A DNA stretch of 64,000 bases from Corallium rubrum (GCA_964035015.1 OZ036017.1:1363501-1427500), one strand, 5' to 3'. Shown: positions 29,989 to 41,464, counted from the first letter of the stretch. Translations and numbers: made by a program. Notes: generated from the letters alone by a model not told the origin.

Positions 29989-30186
29989 TTAAAATCGCGG
30001 TAAAACTCGTAGAGCAAGAAGTATATCGCTTTGGCTTTTGTCAAATGCGTCTTTAATCGTCGTTTGAGGTAGTATTCTGTGAGTTGGATCCCCCGAATAT
30101 TCGTTTCTTAATTCGAAACCATTATCGCTGACAGTCAACCTGAAGAAACGCTGTGATACGAAGATTTCCTCAGTTGAACGGTGCAT
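29989..30186 (-). CDS. Small ORF, 65 codons, unknown
   Basis: Frame begins M-H-R-S-T-E-E-I-F-V-S-Q-R-F-F-R-L-T-V-S. It is identical in the copy at 54001-54198, but the two copies are too young for this to prove selection. No family is recognised. Confidence 0.15.
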   Translation of the reverse strand: MHRSTEEIFVSQRFFRLTVSDNGFELRNEYSGDPTHRILPQTTIKDAFDKSQSDILLALRVLPRF

Positions 30187-30234
30187 GGTTGTGCTGTATG
30201 TTTTACCGCAATCTAGAGTAAACGTAGCTTGATT

Positions 30235-30487
30235 GTAATCTTTAACTTATTTGAAACATTTTATTGTAAATATAGTTAGTTATATACTGAATTTTTATAT
30301 AAACTTTAGTTTCTGTATATTCTTTTAGTTTTTTAGAACATTTTTAAAACATTATTACTATTCTGCATTTACATAATTGTGTAAATAGGTAGATAACACG
30401 GCCTAATGAAAAGCAACCATTTTTCTTTTGTAATATATAATTAAGTTGATTACCTACCGTGAATTTTAAATAAATAAATAAATAAAT
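30235..30487 (+). mobile_element. Probable LINE 3' end
   Basis: AT-rich stretch ending GATTACCTACCGTG, then four AAAT units at 30469-30487. This has the look of a 5'-truncated LINE 3' UTR with an (AAAT)n tail. No coding part remains. Copy 2 is at 54243-54498. Confidence 0.35.
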
Positions 30488-30582
30488 CTCGTTCCCAAAG
30501 CCAAATTTGCCAGGCCGCGCGGCGTTTTACCTTGTCTAGATATTGCGACTTAATTATGTTTAACTGATATAAAGTCGACTTG

Positions 30583-30861
30583 TTATATGCGACACTTATA
30601 AATCTTTCGCTGAATATGTTCGTTCTGTAGAAATAAGTAGCCATCTACATATTTAGGAGGCGTCGGTCTTCTCCACTGTTTCGCAGCTGTTGGTGGTACA
30701 GTGATTAGCGCATGTGGCTTCAACTCTGTTTTGTTTGTTTCCTGCTCGGCGCAGTTATATATCTGATTAAAAAAATTAATTTCATCCATGCAGACAGCAT
30801 GTGAGAAGGGTGTTTCCAGTTTGACTCTACTAAACAGTCCTGTATAGTAACACTGGACCAA
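30583..30861 (-). CDS. Small ORF, about 92 codons, unknown
   Basis: Frame reads M-V-Q-C-Y-Y-T-G-L-F-S-R-V and later P-T-A-A-K-Q-W-R-R-P-T-P-P-K-Y. It is kept in copy 2 (54605-54874) with one replacement (P to L). No family is recognised. Confidence 0.15.
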   Translation of the reverse strand: MVQCYYTGLFSRVKLETPFSHAVCMDEINFFNQIYNCAEQETNKTELKPHALITVPPTAAKQWRRPTPPKYVDGYLFLQNEHIQRKIYKCRI

Positions 30862-31085
30862 TGAGATAGCCCTCAGTGCACCACTGGGGAGAACAGTTTA
30901 TATATGATTGATAGGGTTATCCACTCTATGATAAGGGCCTGTTTATATGGAGGCAAGTTATCCGGCCAGGCGAGTTACTCGGTACATGGCGAGTTCCCGG
31001 TCGCTAGAACAAGCACTGTTTAATTCCCACCGCAGTGTTTATATGAGACAGATGAGTAACTCACCTTGGCAAGGGAGTAGCTAAT

Positions 31086-31791
31086 GGTCGTGGGTCGTGG
31101 GTAAAATGTCGTGGGTCGTGGGTAAAAAGTCGCGGGTCGTGGGGAAAAAGTCGTGGGTCTTGATTTTTTCCAAACGCACACGGCGTTTCCGCGGACTTAT
31201 TTAAATGCAATTACTAATATTTCGAAAACTATAGCTTAAAACAACACAAAATTTAGCGAGAATGGTCGGAAGCGCCGTGTGCGTATACAATATATTGCTC
31301 TGCATGACGTTCAGTCACGCTTTACAATAATTTTCACGCACATTTGTTTGCATGGGCAGAATTAAGTACGTAGTCAGAATACTTTTCAACGTAAAGTTTC
31401 CAAAATATCAGCTTTCGATTAAACAAGTTTCAGAGTCACTTAGCTCGCTCAGGCGGTTGGTTCTATAATAGCATGGAAACGCGGGTTTCAAATTTAACTC
31501 ACCCATGACCCGTCGATATCTCCGTAATGCGCATGCAGTAGCGATTGTGATTCACCTTTAAATTATTTAGTATAATCGTATTCCTTTTAATATTGATGTT
31601 GATAATACTTCTGATTGTAATATTTAATGTTTTCGATTACTCTTCACAATGCAATCACCTTCGCCAAGTCTGTGCAAAATCCACTCCCCCCGAATAGCTA
31701 TTCAATTTATTAAACTTCAATAACACAACTTCTATAATTTATTCACAATTTTTTGGGAAAAATCACGACCCACGACTTTTTACCCAAGACC
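31086..31791. mobile_element. Inverted-repeat element with GTCGTGGGT ends, copy 1
   Basis: The left end carries several GGTCGTGGGTAAAAAGTCGTG units. The right end, at 31763-31791, is their reverse complement (CACGACCCACGACTTTTTACC), about 40 bases. The interior has no ORF. It is followed at once by the (CCTA)n tract. It may be a foldback-type element; no target duplication was established. Confidence 0.45.
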
Positions 31792-31796
31792 TTTCT

Positions 31797-31957
31797 ACCA
31801 CCTACCTACCTACCTACCCACCTACCTACCTACCTACCTACCTACCTACCTACCTACCTACCTACCTACCTACCTACCTACCTACCTACCTACCTACCTA
31901 CCTACCTACCTACTTACCTACCTACCTACCTACCTACCTACCTACCTATCTACCTTA
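31797..31957. repeat. (CCTA)n microsatellite, copy 1
   Basis: About 40 CCTA units with rare changes. Pro-Thr-Tyr-Leu frames here are artefacts. Copy 2 is at 55813-55966. Confidence 0.95.
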
Positions 31958-32101
31958 CTTATACTTACTTACTTAAACCTGCTTACTAAAATCTGCTTAT
32001 TAACTCATGAATAAATAGTATTTTATTTATTTTTATTTATACAACTTTCGTTAGTGGAATACATTAATAAAAATTAATTAATTAATAACTAAAATTAATA
32101 A

Positions 32102-33649
32102 TCCCTAAGCCGGGCGACGGGCCGAAGGCCCGGAGCCCGGTGAGGGTGCTAATCTCGACACGCATGGAGCCATTTTACACGCGTGGACAAACGTGATATG
32201 CGAACGAATTCCTGTGATCTGAATATTTATTTATTTATTTGTATATATGTGTGGACGGACCATGCGCGGTTAAGATTGTGGGGCACTGGGGACAATATAG
32301 TTCTTGACAAAAAGATTTGAACTAACAACATAATTTATTCTTGACAAAAAGACTTGAGAAAGGAGTTTTTGGGAAACATATATCACTTTTGAAAGAACAG
32401 AAACAAATCAACGCCTACGTATAAAGCAAAACAACGTCTTGAGTAGAAGGAAACCCGTCAAACCGAAACTCAAAAGGACTAGAAAGCAAGAGTGAAACTT
32501 GAAAACCGACGAAGAAATAAAGGCCGGCGAAACGGTTTAAGTTTACGGTAAAAATATAGAGCAGCCGCTCTCAGTAATCACGAACATTTAGTAGCAAAAC
32601 TGTTCGAGTTTCCCACTTTCCTTACGTATATCCTATCACTGTTAATTTTGTTTTCTCTTTTGTGTGTCCTTAAAATTTTATCTGTGGCTGCCGTCTTAAT
32701 ATCTTTTTTCAAATAGTTTTCTTATTGTCAAAACCACTTGTGACTAACCATAGTCAATCGAGATATGGTCTGGAAACTCGGCAAACTTCAAAGCGCCTAT
32801 AATGAGCTGGGATTTTATGTTGAATCGTACCTTACACCGTGCACATCCTTTGTATTAGGTTTATTAATATTTAAGTAGCACGGTTGAGTGATTGAACTGA
32901 AACGTTGCTATTGGACAATACGTTCATTATACTAAAATACAATGTGTTCAGTGACCGTGCACCGTGCACAAAAATGCATAAAGGCGAACAAAAAGATAGA
33001 CCAAAGACTTTAGCTGAGTTTCCAGACCATATCTCGATTGACTATGGACTAACGTAGCTTGTCCATAATTTGGCATAAAAATCGGAAAAGGAGCATTTTT
33101 TCTTCTGTAAAACGTACAAATGCTGTTGAAATATTTATTAACATGTAGGTGAAAACAATTTCAGCACTTTGAAATGTCATAAAAGAATATTGCCGTGGCA
33201 GGCTGCCAGGTTTGAAAAAATTTTTCAGATGCTGTAGCGATGTTTTTTGTAAACATGGAAAGAAAGAAGTGTACAATATAACCCTAATATTTTGAGAAAA
33301 TTTTCCCGCCTTCCTCGGTAGTCTGGTAACATAGTCGACTTGCACGGTAATATGGTCGAGTTCAAACCCTGGAAGCGACGTGCAATTTCCTTTATCTCAA
33401 TATTTTTCACGAAATATCATCCTTAAATTTTTCTTTGTTCCTCGTTACCTTTTCCTTCAAAAAATATATTTATTAAAACTGCAGTTTTTTTATTTCAAAT
33501 ATTCTACTAGCATTAAAACTATATTTTAATCAACAGGAGTGACTATTTCCAGTCCCCCAATAAAAAAGAGCGCAAGGGGAATATCAGGAGGTATTTACAA
33601 AAATTCATGCAAAAGTGGGCGAGGGGTTATTGCGTTCATGTATTTCTAG
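32102..33649. mobile_element. Helitron-like non-autonomous element H2
   Basis: Starts TCCCTAAGCCGGGCG after an A and ends GTATTTCTAG before a T, the expected Helitron insertion between A and T with 5'-TC and CTAG-3'. It shares its end blocks with H1, including the nested GGGCC-GAA-GGCCC hairpin. It contains no Rep/helicase coding sequence. A 300-bp MITE is nested inside (32748-33047). Copy H3 (56112-57358) lacks that MITE. Confidence 0.55.
32748..33047. mobile_element. 300-bp MITE with 32-bp TIRs and ACTAA duplication
   Basis: Ends CCATAGTCAATCGAGATATG and its exact inverse continue for about 32 bases (through GTCTGGAAACTC). ACTAA at 32743-32747 is repeated at 33048-33052. The paralogous Y2 sequence reads straight through with one ACTAA (near 56755-56759), so this is a recent, cleanly defined insertion. 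It has no ORF. A GTGCACCGTGCAC palindrome lies near 32960. Confidence 0.88.
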
Positions 33650-34238
33650 TATAATGGTAATAATACAAATAGTAATGACATTAACAAAGCAGTTCACAAC
33701 GTGGGTCATCAACAACAGAGCGTTACTCCAAACAGGGTTGATGCCCAAATAATCTTAAAGCAAAAATAATTTAAACAATATAATAAAAAATTTTAAACAA
33801 TAATTGGCCCTTAATGTCCTAATAATAACATTGCCTAAATTTATTCAAGTTTCTGACCATAGAACATTTAGGGCACACAGCTTTCCAGGTGCAAACATTA
33901 TCTTGGTCGAAAGTTGTTTTCAGTGCTGTATGTGGTATTGATTGTATAAAGCAGTCTTAAATGAAGATACGGATGTCAAGGATCTAACTGATTCCAGCAG
34001 GGCATTCCATGAAGCCATATTATAAACTTATAAGTTTATATTGTTAAATACCCTCTTCATTACAAACAATAAAATATTTAAAATGTTTACATGTTTAAAA
34101 AAGTGTAAAAGTGAACTTGCAAAGAGACGACTAATTATATCACATAATTAATCAATAAGTAATTCGACTGTTGAATGTCTTAAAAGTATAGACAATATAT
34201 ACTGTATTACTTAGAAAAAAAGTTTGTTGATGTTTTAG
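33650..34238. other. Intron upstream of exon D1
   Basis: AT-rich, no recognised element or gene. Copied at 57359-57946. Confidence 0.5.
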
Positions 34239-34415
34239 AAAAGTGCTCGGATCCTAAAAGAAGCACAAACGCTCGATTGACAGGAAACGAATTCTATGAT
34301 GGAAAAGAGGTGAAGTTCGACTGTGCAACGAGAAATTATGTTCTGGTTCCGCAAACATCCTCGAAATTAACTTGCAACAACGGAAAATGGAATGGGAGAA
34401 TTCCTTCGTGTAAAG
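34239..34415 (+). CDS. Sushi/CCP module exon D1
   Basis: A 59-codon CCP module between GATGTTTTAG and GTAAATG, phase 1 at both ends. It reads K-C-S-D-P-K-R-S-T-N-A-R, then F-D-C, L-T-C-N-N-G, K-W-N and P-S-C, with the four Cys and Trp intact. It is identical in protein to D2 (57947-58123), reflecting the very recent Y duplication. The polypyrimidine tract before the acceptor is short (TGATGTTTTAG). Confidence 0.83.
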
Positions 34416-34610
34416 GTAAATGTATTTTAGAATTAAAGAGTCCATGAGGCGAAAAACATTTTACCAGTTCTGAACAGATCAGTATGACAATAGCATTCAC
34501 GACAAATTTCAAGCAAATCTGTTGCATAGTCTGAGACTTGCAAAGCTTGCCATGGCTTATCCGTTTTTGAAGAAATTAATCATCGGTTAAAGTGCTTGGT
34601 GACGTATTTC
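34416..34610. other. Intron start after exon D1
   Basis: Short non-repeat stretch before the minisatellite; nothing seen. Confidence 0.4.
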
Positions 34611-36384
34611 AGACTTGAAATATTCTAGAACTTGAAATAATCTAAGAATTGAAATATTCTAGAACTTGAAATATTCTAGGACTTGAAATATTCTAGAACT
34701 TGAAATATTCTCGGACTTGAAATATTCTACAACTTGAAATATTCTAGAACTTGAAATAATCTAAGAATTAGGACTTGAAATAATCTAAGAATTGAAATAT
34801 TCTAGGACTTGAAATATTCTAGAACTTGAAATATTCTGGGACTTGAAATATTCTAGGACTTGAAATATTCTAGAACTTGAAATATTCTAGGACTTGAAAT
34901 ATTCTAGAACTTGAAATATTCTAGAACTTGAAATATTCTTGGACTTGAAATATTCTAGGATTTGAAATATGCTAGGACTTGAAATATTCTAGGACTTGAA
35001 ATATTCTAGAACTTGAAATATTCTAGACCTTGAAATATTCTAGGACTTGAAATATTCTAGAACTTGAAATATTCTAGCACTTGGAATATTCTAAGAATTT
35101 AAATATTCTAGAACTTGAAATATTCTAGAACTTGAAATATTCTAGGACTTGAAATATTCTAAGAATTGAAATATTCTAGGACTTAAAATATTCTAAGACT
35201 TGAAATATTCTAGGACTTGAATTATTCTAAGATTTGAAATATTCTAAGAATTGAAATATTCTAGGACTTAAAATATTCTAAGATTTGAAATATTCTAGGA
35301 CTTAAGATATTCTAAGATTTGAATATTCTAAGACTTGAAATATTCTAGAAGTTGAAATATTCTAAGAATTGAAATATTCTAGGACTTAAAATATTCTAAG
35401 TTTTGAAATATTTTAATAATTGATATATTCTAGGATTTGAAATTTTCTAAGATTTGAAATCCACGTTCTTTCAAAACTATATGTCCAAACCGTAATAATT
35501 CTCGTAGTCTAACCCGCAGCATTACTTGCCGTTTTTAGTATTTATTTCTATATTGCATGTATGTTGTATATTGTGTAAGTTTTATTAGAATTTTTGACTT
35601 TAACTTTTATATTTTTGGGCCCGCAGTAATTGGCCTTCACGCTGTTGCGGTGACCCTGCCATAGGTTTAAATTTGTATTTGAATGGTCCTCGTTTTAGTT
35701 TATTTTGTGATACCATACATGTATTTAGTCAAGTCTATGGCGAAGCTAATAAAATAAAATAAAATAAATATTTTTAAGACTTGAAATATTCTAGGACTTG
35801 AGATAATCTGACTTGAAATATTCCAGAACTTGAAATATTCTGGTACTTGAAATATTCTAGAACTTGAAATATTCTAGAACTTGAAATATTCTACAGAACT
35901 TGAAATATTCTTGGACTTGAAATATTCTAGAACTTGAAATATTCTACAGAACTTGAAATATTCTTGGACTTGAAATATTCTAGGAGTTGAAATATTCTGA
36001 CTTGAAATATTCTAGAACTTGAAATATTCTGACTTGAAATATTCTAGAACTTGAAATATTCTAGGACTTGAGATATTCTAAGAATTGAAATATTCTAAGA
36101 ATTGAAATATTCTAAAAATTGAAATATTGCAGGACTTGAAATATTCTAGAACTTGAAATATTCTAGAACTTGAGATATTCTAAGACTTGAAATATTCTAG
36201 AACTTAAAATATTCTAGGATTGAAATATTCTAAGAAGTTAAATATTCTAGGACTTAAAATATTCTAGGACTTGAAATACTCTAGAACTTGAAATATTCTA
36301 GAACTTGAAATATTCTAGGACTTGAAGTATTCTAAGAATTGAAATATTCTATGACTTGAAATATTCTAGGACTTGAAATATTCC
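34611..36384. repeat. 17-bp minisatellite ACTTGAAATATTCTAGR, copy 1
   Basis: About 85 imperfect units of ACTTGAAATATTCTAGG or ...AGA fill the intron between D1 and E1, with units of 12-20 bases. It is interrupted by a non-repeat block at 35466-35776. Copy 2 at 58319-60084 has nearly the same unit order, so the array has hardly changed since the duplication. Confidence 0.93.
35466..35776 (+). mobile_element. LINE 3' UTR fragment inside the minisatellite
   Basis: Contains GGCCCGCAGTAATTGGCC and GCTGTTGCGGTGACCCTGCC, then TCTATGGCGAAGCTAATAAA and three AAAAT-type units, the look of a 5'-truncated LINE 3' end with a simple tail on the + strand. No coding sequence. Confidence 0.4.
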
Positions 36385-36604
36385 ATTTATTTCTAATATT
36401 TTATTTCAAGTGCTGTAAAAGCAGTTCAACATCCCTCCTACCGAGAGTACGTTACTGAGATTACTGAGGTACGTTACTGAGATTTCAAGTTTTCTCACGT
36501 GGTACAATCCAGTGTTTCTGATTGGGCAATTTTCGCACAATTATTCCCGGTCATTCCCGCGACTTCTATTAATTGGTTTACTTTTCCTCTGTTCTGTTTT
36601 CCAG
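36385..36604. other. Intron end before exon E1
   Basis: Non-repeat DNA with a twice-repeated ACGTTACTGAGATT; it ends with a pyrimidine-rich CTGTTCTGTTTTCCAG acceptor. Confidence 0.5.
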
Positions 36605-36772
36605 CACCGTGCAGCAGGGTGGGAAGAATACGTAATAGTATTACAAGATCGTACGGCACTAAACATGGTTCTTATACGTCTTTCGAATGCTATCGTGGCT
36701 ACAAATTGATTGGTTCCCGGCGCATTGATTGCAATGATGGAAAACGGACGAATTCTGTTCCAAAATGTTCAG
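36605..36772 (+). CDS. Sushi/CCP module exon E1, Trp replaced
   Basis: A 56-codon CCP module between TTTTCCAG and GTACATAA, phase 1 at both ends. It reads P-C-S-R-V-G-R-I-R-N-S, then F-E-C, I-D-C-N-D-G and P-K-C, so the four Cys are intact. The conserved core Trp is Arg here (CGG at 36745-36747), while copy E2 keeps TGG. Another difference is Arg to Ile near residue 15. The module may be destabilised but is still spliceable. Confidence 0.8.
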
Positions 36773-36982
36773 GTACATAAAAATACCATTTTTGTATGCA
36801 TAGATACATTAATGCAACCAAACGGGTTGATAAAAAGGATAAAAATAAGAGCTCAGCTCAAAATTTTTAAATGAAGAGCCATATCACAAGACTATACAAT
36901 ATAAATCGATTTTACTGACGTTTCGTTATTTAACCAGCAACAATTTCAGAGCTGGCGAATGAAAGAATTACAAATGAGTATC
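36773..36982. other. Intron start after exon E1
   Basis: No feature seen before the 231-bp repeats start. Confidence 0.4.
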
Positions 36983-37185
36983 GGGCCTCATCAGTGTAGT
37001 GCTGATGAGCAGGATGAAGGCAACTGCTATTTACAGTCACCTTTGGTGCCTCACAAATTGTGGGACATCAAAAGCATGCCAGAGCGCTCAAACTGCAAGC
37101 AGTGAGCGTGCGCACAAAGCGTAAGCAGCAATGGCTCATCCTGTAGAGCGCTCAATATGACCTAAAGGCCATAGAGCGTTATCTA

Positions 37186-37231
37186 ACTACAGACGGTACC
37201 GTTTCGGCCTTTCGGGCCTCATCAGTGTAGT
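37186..37231 (-). ncRNA. Type I hammerhead ribozyme, Y1 unit junction 1
   Basis: Read on the - strand from 37231: stem I strand ACTACA, core CTGATGA, stem II GGCC-CGAAA-GGCC, core GAAA, stem III ACG-GTAC-CGT (first pair being the last A of GAAA with U), cleavage triplet GTC, then TGTAGT closing stem I perfectly. All conserved core positions are present. Cleavage is expected between 37192 and 37191. The short stem III suggests it acts best as a dimer or with loop contacts. Confidence 0.85.
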
Positions 37232-37416
37232 GCTGATGAGCAGGATGAAGGCAACTGCTATTTACAGTCACCTTTGGTGCCTCACAAATTGTGGTACATC
37301 AGAACTATGCCAGAGCGCTCAAACTGCAAGCAGTGAGCGTGCGCACAATGCGTAAGCAGCAATGGCTCATTCTGTAGAGCGCTCAATATGATCTAAAGGC
37401 CATAGAGCGTTATCTA

Positions 37417-37462
37417 ACTACAGACGGTACCGTTTCGGCCTTTCGGGCCTCATCAGTGTAGT
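37417..37462 (-). ncRNA. Type I hammerhead ribozyme, Y1 unit junction 2
   Basis: Identical core and stems to 37186-37231, one repeat length (231) away. Confidence 0.85.
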
Positions 37463-37647
37463 GCTGATGAGCAGGATGAAGGTAACTGCTATTTACAGTC
37501 ACCTTTGGTGCCTCACAAATTGTGGGACATCAAAAGCATGCCAGAGCGCTCAAACTGCAAGCAGTGAGCGTGCGCACAAAGCGTAAGCAGCAATGGCTCA
37601 TCCTGTAGAGCGCTCAATATGACCTAAAGGCCATAGAGCGTTATCTA

Positions 37648-37693
37648 ACTACAGACGGTACCGTTTCGGCCTTTCGGGCCTCATCAGTGTAGT
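37648..37693 (-). ncRNA. Type I hammerhead ribozyme, Y1 unit junction 3
   Basis: Identical core and stems to 37186-37231. Confidence 0.85.
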
Positions 37694-37878
37694 GCTGATG
37701 AGCAGGATGAAGGTAACTGCTATTTACAGTCACCTTTGGTGCCTCACAAATTGTGGTACATCAAAACTATGCCAGAGCGCTCAAACTGCAAGCAGTGAGC
37801 GTGCGCACAATGCGTAAGCAGCAATGGCTCATCCTGTAGAGCGCTCAATATGATCTAAAGGCCATAGAGCGTTATCTA

Positions 37879-37924
37879 ACTACAGACGGTACCGTTTCGG
37901 CCTTTCGGGCCTCATCAGTGTAGT
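37879..37924 (-). ncRNA. Type I hammerhead ribozyme, Y1 unit junction 4
   Basis: Identical core and stems to 37186-37231. Confidence 0.85.
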
Positions 37925-38102
37925 GCTGATGAGCAGGATGAAGGTAACTGCTATTTACAGTCACCTTTGGTGCCTCACAAATTGTGGGACATCAAAACCA
38001 TGCCAGAGCGCTCAAACTGCAAGCAGTGAGCGTGCGCACAATGCGTAAGCAGCAATGGCTCATCCTGTAGAGCGCTCAATATGACCTAAAGGCCATAGAG
38101 CG

Positions 38103-38440
<338 letters not shown>

Positions 38441-38533
38441 TATCTAGTCTCATATTGCTTACAACGGGTGAAAAATATAGGATTACAAACGGTCAAAAAA
38501 GGGATCAAAGTACATTTTACTAAAATTGTAAAG

Positions 38534-38880
38534 CTAAAACAGAGGAAGAGGTACAGAAGAAATGTTTTCATTGAGGGAAGGTTTGTATTGAGAAATTAGC
38601 AAACTCTCGAGCGGTAAGAGTTCAAACTGGTTGGAGTCAGATTTAGAAGAAGATGTAACAGAGAAATCAGCTGGGGAGATGGTGTGAAGAGTGTTTCGTG
38701 AATGGGATAGAATGCTAGAAAGTTGAGAGACTTCATAGTTAAAGGAGAACGTCCCATATGTTCCGAGATATGCGCATGGAGATGTCGGCGTGTTTGACCG
38801 ATATTATACAAAGCTGAGCAGCATTGACACTTGTATTTATAGACAATACATAGGTTGCACAGGTAATTTTGGCCACCAGT
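38534..38880 (-). pseudogene. Penelope-like element, GIY-YIG endonuclease fragment, copy 1
   Basis: On the - strand the frame reads C-I-V-Y-K-Y-K-C, then Y-N-I-G-Q-T-R-R-H-L-H-A-H-I-S-E-H, the GIY-YIG nuclease signature of Penelope-like elements. After a frameshift near 38700 it continues [13 protein letters not shown] and P-L-P-L-F to a stop at 38534. Only the C-terminal end survives (5' truncation). Its 3' flank leads into (TA)n/(TATC)n and then the ribozyme repeats, all on the same strand. Confidence 0.7.
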
Positions 38881-38906
38881 GTATATTCGACGCTACTCTG
38901 GCTTAA

Positions 38907-39609
38907 GGTAATTCCTCGGTAATTCTTCCAGGAGTGAAAAGATGCTGAAACTTTCCAGTATTAAAGTTTATGATATGTTCATAACAAAATAACAAAAAAA
39001 AAATTGGCGTCGCCGAACTCGTTTACTGTAAAATACAGCTGCCAGTAAATCATGATGTTTTCCCAATTTGTAGCTATTTTGGCCAACTTTTGATTTCGTC
39101 TTCGAAAAAAGCCTTCATAAAAACACTTAGTTTATACTGACTGGAAAAATATGTGATATTTTAGATGCACTTATATATGAACTATTTGTTGGCAATAACT
39201 AATGGAAGAAAATTTGGCTAAAAATAACAATTGACAAACATTTTTCTACCCTCTTTCTTGTTACATGTTTTTTGAAGCCGCAGAACGAAAAACGTACGAT
39301 ATTTCGAATTCTTGAAGTGATTTTTTTCTCTATTCTTTTATATATGCTGTAGAGCTGGTGGACGAAATGAAAAAAATTGGGGCTAACCAAGTGTCTTTGT
39401 GAGCTATATATACAAAACCACGCAACAAATTATTTTTTTCAGAAACCTAAAATTAAGTTAATATCCTCTTGTCAAAGTTATTATTAGCCGATTTAGCCTC
39501 CTTAGCGACATTTTTATGTGTTTTCGTCACTAACACTCAGCTACATCTTGAATTAGCATTGCAGAATTGTGCGCAGAAAAGCTACGCAATGCAAAACTGA
39601 GGAATCGCC
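38907..39609. mobile_element. 703-bp TTAA-flanked element, copy 1
   Basis: TTAA at 38903-38906 and 39610-39613. Ends GGTAATTCCTC and GAGGAATCGCC are imperfect inverted repeats. A diverged local repeat at 40631-40730 shows the empty site (CTACTCTGGT-TTAA-AAGTGTAGTAG). The interior has no transposase; small antisense frames here are not supported. A piggyBac-type non-autonomous element is the best fit. Confidence 0.75.
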
Positions 39610-39613
39610 TTAA

Positions 39614-41293
39614 AACTGTAGTAGCGTCAACCTATGTTGGATTCTTCACCTGGTTGCGTTGGGAATTTATTTGATGGCTTTATATCTTAACTTCGACCAT
39701 GCATAGTTTTACCTTTATAAGTGGCTAGTTAATTTTGGGCCCTATGCGTGTATATTCAACATACAATCAATGAAAAAACATCTTTAAATATCATTTTAAA
39801 TTATACAATATTGCATAAACATAATCGTTTAACCGCGCCCTCCGCCTTCTCAGTCATGGTGTATCACAACACCATGTGTAGTTAGAAAAGCAATGTATCA
39901 TGTAGAGTGCCATACTTTCTCTATCACAACATTGAAAAGGGGGTGGGGGACCTACAATAGTTCATAGCAGAAGGGTTTTGTCACTGATTGTAGTTTAACT
40001 CTTTACCTAGCTACCGTATCGTTTGTTTTCGAACGAAGCGGACTTCAGTATTTTACCTAGACTTTCTTAAAGTCTTTTTCAAACATTTTTGACCTTTCGA
40101 CATTTTTGACCTTTCGGTTCCTCGTTGAAAAGGACTTTTCCCACCTGCAGCGCGCCAGAATTTACCGCTGAATTTTTCGACCGGTGACGTAATTCGGGAA
40201 GTAATAATATTCAGGCTAAATTGCTATGCAAGTGCTATCTTTGGTAGCCAGGCTATATCTTTGGAAGTTGGAGTTAAACAGACTCTTGAAAACGTTTTAG
40301 TAGGGGTAGAACCACTTTCCATTTCATGCACGACAACCCGAAACACGTCAAAACAGGACGATGTACATTTCAGCGATTTCCCGCCAGAATATTTAATTAG
40401 ATTCAAAAACCTGCAAGCGAAACAAGTCCGCCTCTTTCCTCCCGCTTTTCCGCTCTCCCGCCTTTCCGCTCGCCCGCAAAAACTAGCACTAAGAGGCGGG
40501 CTTGGACCAAGTCTATATTTTACCCTGTCTAACGCCAGATGATTTTACTCGTCAAGTGGAGAGCCCTCGATAGTAAAGGAGTTAACTAACCTTAACTCTT
40601 TGTCTACTGTATCGTTCGTGGCGAAGAGTTAAAGCTACTCTGGTTTAAAAGTGTAGTAGTGTTAAGCTATGTCGGACTCTTCGCCTGGTTGTGTTTCGAA
40701 TTTATTTGATAACTTTATATATCTTAAGTTATTTAAAGTTTTTCCTGCATGTTGCTTATGCATCACTTATGAGAATACGAATACCAAATGTATTTATACT
40801 AATAATACACATGAAAAAATTTCTCAATTTTGATTGGATAAGAGCAGTGCAGTTTTAAGGAAATACAGTGCAGAAAAAAGGAAATACAATGCAAATTTTT
40901 GAAGCGGATAAGCCAATCAAAAACAATAAAAACTGAAAAGAGCCAATCACGTTCTACAACGGATTTTGACGGATGGCATCTTTCAACCTCGTGCCCAGGC
41001 TCTTTCTGCACAAAATAAACAAATATGGTGGACAAGATTTGAAACGAAGGAAAACAATTTGTTTTTAAATTATAAGCTAATTATTTTTTATTGTTGTCAC
41101 GTAAAGTACCTGCAACTAGAAGATTTTTAGTGCTTTTAGTAAACGTTCTCGAGTAGTGGTAGAAGAAGCAACTCGTCCTTCGGACTCGTGCTATTTTGAT
41201 AGTCTTTGAAAAACTCACTCGTGCATGTTTTTTCCAAATTGCACTCGAAACCATGCTATAACTTATACTAATAAACTATTTTTGTTTCCAAAG
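39614..41293. other. Intron of Y1 leading to cassette 3
   Basis: Contains a diverged repeat pair (39614-39700 and 40649-40730), both reading GTAGTAG...ATGT-GGA-TCTTC-CCTGGTTG. Small frames at 40224-40542 on both strands are kept in the second copy but not recognised. Cassette 3 begins at about 41060. Confidence 0.5.
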
Positions 41294-41464
41294 CTATTTG
41301 TAGGAAAATAGCGTATATAAGAAACGGTCGGGTGGATGGAAAAGGATATCTAGAAGGTGACAAGTTGACCTTCCGTTGTGACCAAGACTATATTTTGGAT
41401 GGCGAAAAAACACTCACTTGTAGGTCAGACAGAAGATGGTCTGCGAACCAACCAAAATGTAAAG
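41294..41464 (+). CDS. Sushi/CCP module exon A2
   Basis: Copy of exon A1: 57 codons between TTTCCAAAG and GTGCGT, phase 1 at both ends, four framework Cys and Trp intact. The residue at codon 41314-41316 is Tyr where A1 has an extra Cys, which supports the chosen acceptor and shows that the sixth residue is not part of the disulphide pattern. Confidence 0.83.

Larger units (their letters stand above)
29534..31085. other. Intron between exons C and D1
   Basis: Contains several GACGAATTTAAT repeats (29540-29640), the hairpin element at 29707, a 35-base near-perfect palindrome at 29836-29870 (GTTGTATCCGTC around TGATCA), two small antisense frames (29989-30186 and 30583-30861) kept in both Y copies but not recognised, and a LINE tail. 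Confidence 0.5.

Noticed and set aside
29989-30861. Two small antisense genes conserved between Y1 and Y2
   Set aside because: The two segments are so recently duplicated that conservation carries no weight; they are listed only with low confidence.
34611-36384. CRISPR or regulatory operator array in the 17-bp repeats
   Set aside because: Head-to-tail minisatellite without spacers.
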